A DNA stretch of 53,871 bases from Nitrospinales bacterium (GTDB taxonomy: Bacteria > Nitrospinota_A > UBA7883 > JACRGQ01): NCBI GenBank assembly GCA_023248495.1, contig JAHFEK010000015.1, positions 1 to 53,871 of the forward strand. The letters run 5' to 3'. This document shows positions 51,050 to 53,871 of the stretch, in pieces (the first letter of the stretch is position 1; each line of letters starts with the position of its first letter). Both the position numbers and the translations under genes were made by a program. The notes under the pieces are model-generated. The model did not search any database, was not told the origin of the DNA, and worked only from the letters and a program-made list of their open reading frames with translations.

Positions 51050-51260
51050 TTCGTGTTAGAAAACTCCTTTATCATATATAATAAATAAATCAAATATATG
51101 CATAATATAATCAAATATATATCAAAAGAATTATAAATAATTTAAAAAGATAAAGAAATATATTAAATTAATAAATAATAATATTAAATAAGCATTAAAA
51201 TAGCTTAACACTATATAAATTAGATATATAAATAACCTAATTATAGTTAATTATATCTAA
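51050..51260. other. extremely A+T-rich island beside dnaN
   Basis: About 200 bases of almost pure A+T. Counting 51061-51240 gives 21 G or C in 180 (about 12%), against well over half in the flanks. It lies between the convergent dnaN and cardiolipin-synthase genes in a 417-base gap and contains no gene I can support. No DnaA box or clear tandem iteron was found by eye. It could be a DNA-unwinding or protein-binding region, or foreign DNA. Confidence 0.85.
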
Positions 51261-51280
51261 TATGCGGATCGGTTTGATTC

Positions 51281-52360
51281 CTACATCAAATGCTTGAACA
51301 GCAAAAACAGCTTGGAGGCGATGGCCTGAAACCACGGGGTATCCTTCAGCGATTCCACGGTAACAACCTTTGAATCCTCGAAGCCGCGCACCAGTGCCGC
51401 TTCCAGCAGCCGGCGGTTTTCCGGAAGCGTGACGATGACATCCGCCTCCAGGTCGTGCAGCAGCGAGCGGTAGTTCAGGTTGGTCGATCCCAGGCTTGCC
51501 CAATCGTCTATCACCTGCGCTTTGGCGTGATAGAAATGCGGGAGGTACTCGTAAATTTTTACCCCGGCGTTCAGCAGGCCGAGATAAAATGTTGACGCGA
51601 TCCACGGCATAAAAAACACGTCGGAGTTTTTTGGCACCATGATCCGCACATCCACCCCGCGCCGTGCCGCCGCGCACAACGCGCGAACCAGGCCCAGCCG
51701 TGGCACGAAGTACGCGCTGGCCAGCCAAATGCGGCTCGTGGCATTGCGGGATTGCTGAAGCAGGAGACGGTAATTCCGCCGGCGTTTCAGCAACGTGTCG
51801 TTCAGCCGGATCCATTTCCCTTTTTGGTACGGCACCCTGCGGCGCAGCACGAAAGGCCGCGCAAGCTGTTTCCACCGGGCATGCCCTAGCCAGCATTTTA
51901 CAAAAGCCTGCTTGAGCAGCGCGACCGGTTTTCCTTCCACGCGGATGCCGTAATCGGTCCAGTCGTTTTGCGCGATGTTCATGCTCCCCACATACGCCGC
52001 GCGCGAATCAAAAAGCCAGATCTTCCGGTGATTGCGCCGGTTGAGATTGCGCGCAAACGCGAAGACGCTCCACCAGCGCACCGGATGGTACACGCGGATA
52101 GTAACCGCCGTGCCGCTGAAGCGTGCCGTCAGCTTTTCCGCCGTGTGGCGGCAACCGACGCCATCCAGCAACACCCGCACCGCCACGCCCCGCGCCGCCG
52201 CGCGGCACAGCTCTTCGATTAAACGGTTGCCAAGTTCGTCCAGTTCGAAGATGTACGCTTCAACGTCGATGGAAGTGGCGGCTAAGGGAATTTCGCGGAT
52301 GAGACAGCCATAAAAATCGCGGCTGCAAAAAAATATTTGTTCGGAATCCCATTGCTCCAT
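51281..52360 (-). CDS. phospholipase D-type cardiolipin synthase
   Basis: A 359-residue enzyme with two HKD motifs: HRKIWLFD (His 111, Lys 113, Asp 118) and HAKAQVIDD (His 278, Lys 280, Asp 285), both followed by the G-S-x-N motif (VGSMNI, LGSTNLNYRS). Length and lack of N-terminal membrane helices resemble ClsB/YbhO rather than ClsA. It condenses phosphatidylglycerol (or PE) to cardiolipin at the membrane. Its 3' end faces the A+T-rich island; upstream on the same strand is tRNA-Gly. Confidence 0.88.
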   Translation of the reverse strand: MEQWDSEQIFFCSRDFYGCLIREIPLAATSIDVEAYIFELDELGNRLIEELCRAAARGVAVRVLLDGVGCRHTAEKLTARFSGTAVTIRVYHPVRWWSVFAFARNLNRRNHRKIWLFDSRAAYVGSMNIAQNDWTDYGIRVEGKPVALLKQAFVKCWLGHARWKQLARPFVLRRRVPYQKGKWIRLNDTLLKRRRNYRLLLQQSRNATSRIWLASAYFVPRLGLVRALCAAARRGVDVRIMVPKNSDVFFMPWIASTFYLGLLNAGVKIYEYLPHFYHAKAQVIDDWASLGSTNLNYRSLLHDLEADVIVTLPENRRLLEAALVRGFEDSKVVTVESLKDTPWFQAIASKLFLLFKHLM

Positions 52361-52548
52361 CGCCTTATTCTATCCCGGATTATTCACCGCGCCGCAGCTC
52401 ATCAACCGTACCTGTTCTCTTTAAAAAATGACCGATCAAGTCGTGTTAACGGCGGCCTTAACGCCAGTTTGGATATGGTTCAGGCTGGGTATTTGAGGGA
52501 GCGCAAAAAACGATCCCTTTGATTTTAAAAGGGGAATCGCCGGAAAAA

Positions 52549-52623
<75 letters not shown>

Positions 52624-52792
52624 CTTCCAAGTAAGTGGACATTATATATATCCCGCTTGGTTAGTCAATATTTCTTTGCGCCGTTTTTTGCGCACGCCAC
52701 GCCGAGATTGGATAAGGTGATGCGGAATTCTCCTCCTGTTTTTAATGTCCCATCTGATTTATTATGATTGGGATAACCGGAGGGGAAATCAG

Positions 52793-53638
52793 GTGAGCAA
52801 AGAAATGGCCGTGCCGGCCGCGGGGCTGGCGCAACAGGAGCGCGAGCTTACCCCGCTTGAGCGCTATCTGGATGGCCGGCTTCGGCTGTTCGCCTATTGG
52901 CGGCAACTGGCCTACCTGTTTATGGAGTTCTGGATAGGGCTCCGCGCCCTGAGGGGGAATCAGCGGCGGTATGTAAAAAACCTCACGATCCACCAGATCA
53001 TTTTTTCCGGCATTGACGCCGTGGGGGTGGTGAGCATCATCGCGGTGGTTATCGGCGGCGTCGTGTTGGTGCAGATGATGACCTTCGCCCCCGGTTTTCA
53101 GAGTTCCCCGTTCCTCATGGGCATTGTTTCCAGCCTGTTAACCAAGGAGATGGCGCCGGTGTTTACCGCGCTCATTTTAGTGGGGCGTTCGGGCAGCGCC
53201 ATCACGGTTGAGTTGGGAACCATGCGGGTGAAGAGGCACCATGAAGCGCTGGCGGCGATGGGCATCGACATTGCGCAGTATTTCTATGTGCCGCGCGTAA
53301 TCGGCCTCACCGTGGCGGGGATTCTGCTCAACGGCTATTTCGCCATCATGACGTTTTTTTCGTGGTTCATCATCTCTTCCTTCCAGCGGGGAATCGACAT
53401 GCAGAGGATGATGAATCTGTTTGTGGATTCGTTGCACGCCAGCGATCTTTTCATCAGCGTTTTAAAAGGGGGGGTGCTGGGAATGGCCGTCGCCATTATC
53501 TGCATTCATCAGGGATCCAACGTTAAAAAATCGGTGACCGAGATACCCCAGAGGACCAGCAAGGCCATCGTTACCGCGTTCATTTCCACGTTCATCATTA
53601 ACATGGTTATTTCGCTCGTCTGGTACATGATGCAATGA
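52793..53638 (+). CDS. mlaE: MlaE-type ABC permease
   Basis: About 281 residues. GTG 52793 has GGAGGGG 7 bases before it and is preferred to ATG 52745. Conserved MlaE features: QRRYVKNLTIHQIIFSGIDAVGVVSIIAVVIGG at the start, then LLTKEMAPVFTALILVGRSGSAITVELGTMRVKRHHEALAAMGID, and the GVLGMAVAIICIHQG region. Part of the inner-membrane complex that moves phospholipids between the membranes to keep outer-membrane asymmetry. Coupled with the ATPase gene that follows (ATGA overlap). Confidence 0.94.
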   Translation: MSKEMAVPAAGLAQQERELTPLERYLDGRLRLFAYWRQLAYLFMEFWIGLRALRGNQRRYVKNLTIHQIIFSGIDAVGVVSIIAVVIGGVVLVQMMTFAPGFQSSPFLMGIVSSLLTKEMAPVFTALILVGRSGSAITVELGTMRVKRHHEALAAMGIDIAQYFYVPRVIGLTVAGILLNGYFAIMTFFSWFIISSFQRGIDMQRMMNLFVDSLHASDLFISVLKGGVLGMAVAIICIHQGSNVKKSVTEIPQRTSKAIVTAFISTFIINMVISLVWYMMQ

Positions 53639-53871
53639 TACGGCTTGAAAACGTCAGCTTTTACGTGGGGACAAACGTCTTCAATAACATTAATTTTCAT
53701 TTGCCGCGGAAGGGGATTGCGATCATTCTCGGTTCCCGCGTGGCGGGAAAAACCGCCTTTATCGATGTATGCTTGGGTAAGGAGCCCGTTACCGATGGCG
53801 TGGTGCGGCTGATGGATCGGAAGCTGCTTCCCGGCGATGGACCCGCTTCGGTGGACATTCGGCGGATCGGT
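53635..53871 (+). CDS. mlaF: MlaF-type ABC ATPase (partial, cut by window end)
   Basis: First 79 codons only. MIRLENVSFYVGTNVFNNINF is a standard ABC start and the P-loop is GSRVAGKT. The ATG overlaps the mlaE stop as ATGA, giving the normal mlaE-mlaF pairing (order MlaE before MlaF). The P-loop reads GSRVAGKT rather than the common GxSGxGKS; still a valid Walker A. The rest of the gene and any MlaD lie beyond the window. Confidence 0.85.
   Translation, partial: MIRLENVSFYVGTNVFNNINFHLPRKGIAIILGSRVAGKTAFIDVCLGKEPVTDGVVRLMDRKLLPGDGPASVDIRRIG

Noticed and set aside
51050-51260. Confirmed replication origin
   Set aside because: A+T-rich and beside dnaN, but no DnaA boxes, no dnaA and no skew data, so kept only as a possibility.

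Overview
The window reads as chromosomal DNA of a Gram-negative, flagellated, respiring bacterium of moderately high G+C (mostly above 55% by eye). The envelope genes are diderm: heptose-bisphosphate phosphatase, O-antigen genes, lipoproteins, an EmrAB pump and a Mla-type transporter. ATP synthase a and c genes sit in an operon without F1 genes, and ETF is linked to ETF-quinone oxidoreductase. DksA-like, DUF1844 and omega genes lie beside fliN, and there are two bacteriohemerythrins. This mix fits a deltaproteobacterial or Nitrospinota-like lineage, but no marker here fixes the phylum and this is inference.

Layout. 0-8.3 kb: emrAB efflux operon, an outer-membrane protein, two tandem paralogous lipoproteins, a DMT exporter, a PBP4-type peptidase and gmhB. 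8.5-13.8 kb (all minus): etfB-etfA-ETF-QO and atpZ-atpI-atpB-atpE. 14-15.5 kb (minus): dksA-like, rpoZ, DUF1844, fliN. 16-19.6 kb (minus): WbpL-like transferase and two DegT aminotransferases for surface polysaccharide. 19.8-22.2 kb: tmk and malic enzyme. 22.3-29.9 kb: an unusual CheA with duplicated N-terminal modules and an ABC ATPase on minus, divergent from an ABC-2 permease and an O-antigen-ligase-like protein on plus. 30-30.8 kb: rplM-rpsI with a clear promoter and terminator. 30.9-32.5 kb: accessory insert with three copies of an 81-bp four-hairpin repeat around a RAYT (REP-associated tyrosine transposase) gene broken by one stop codon, plus a low-G+C orphan gene. 32.4-35.1 kb (minus): a complete two-permease ABC-2 exporter. 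35.2-41.9 kb (plus): trmN6, miaA, Slt-type transglycosylase, D-aminoacylase-like amidohydrolase and a DUF115 protein, with several overlapping junctions. 42-47.4 kb: bacteriohemerythrin, a CxxCH/CopD-like/cytochrome b5-like membrane protein, a KimA-type K+ transporter, DinB, then a convergent second bacteriohemerythrin and an NtrB-like kinase. 47.7-50.9 kb: asnB and dnaN among a second repeat family, followed by about 200 bp of extremely A+T-rich DNA. 51.3-53.9 kb: a phospholipase-D/cardiolipin synthase, tRNA-Gly(GCC), and mlaE-mlaF, the latter cut by the window end.

Most of the window is ordinary core genome in tight operons. The parts most worth a second look are the REP/RAYT insert at 30.9-32.5 kb, the hemerythrin-heme-potassium locus at 42-46 kb, the duplicated-module CheA, and the repeat-flanked dnaN with its A+T-rich neighbour. 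No CRISPR array, prophage or recognisable complete defence system was seen.
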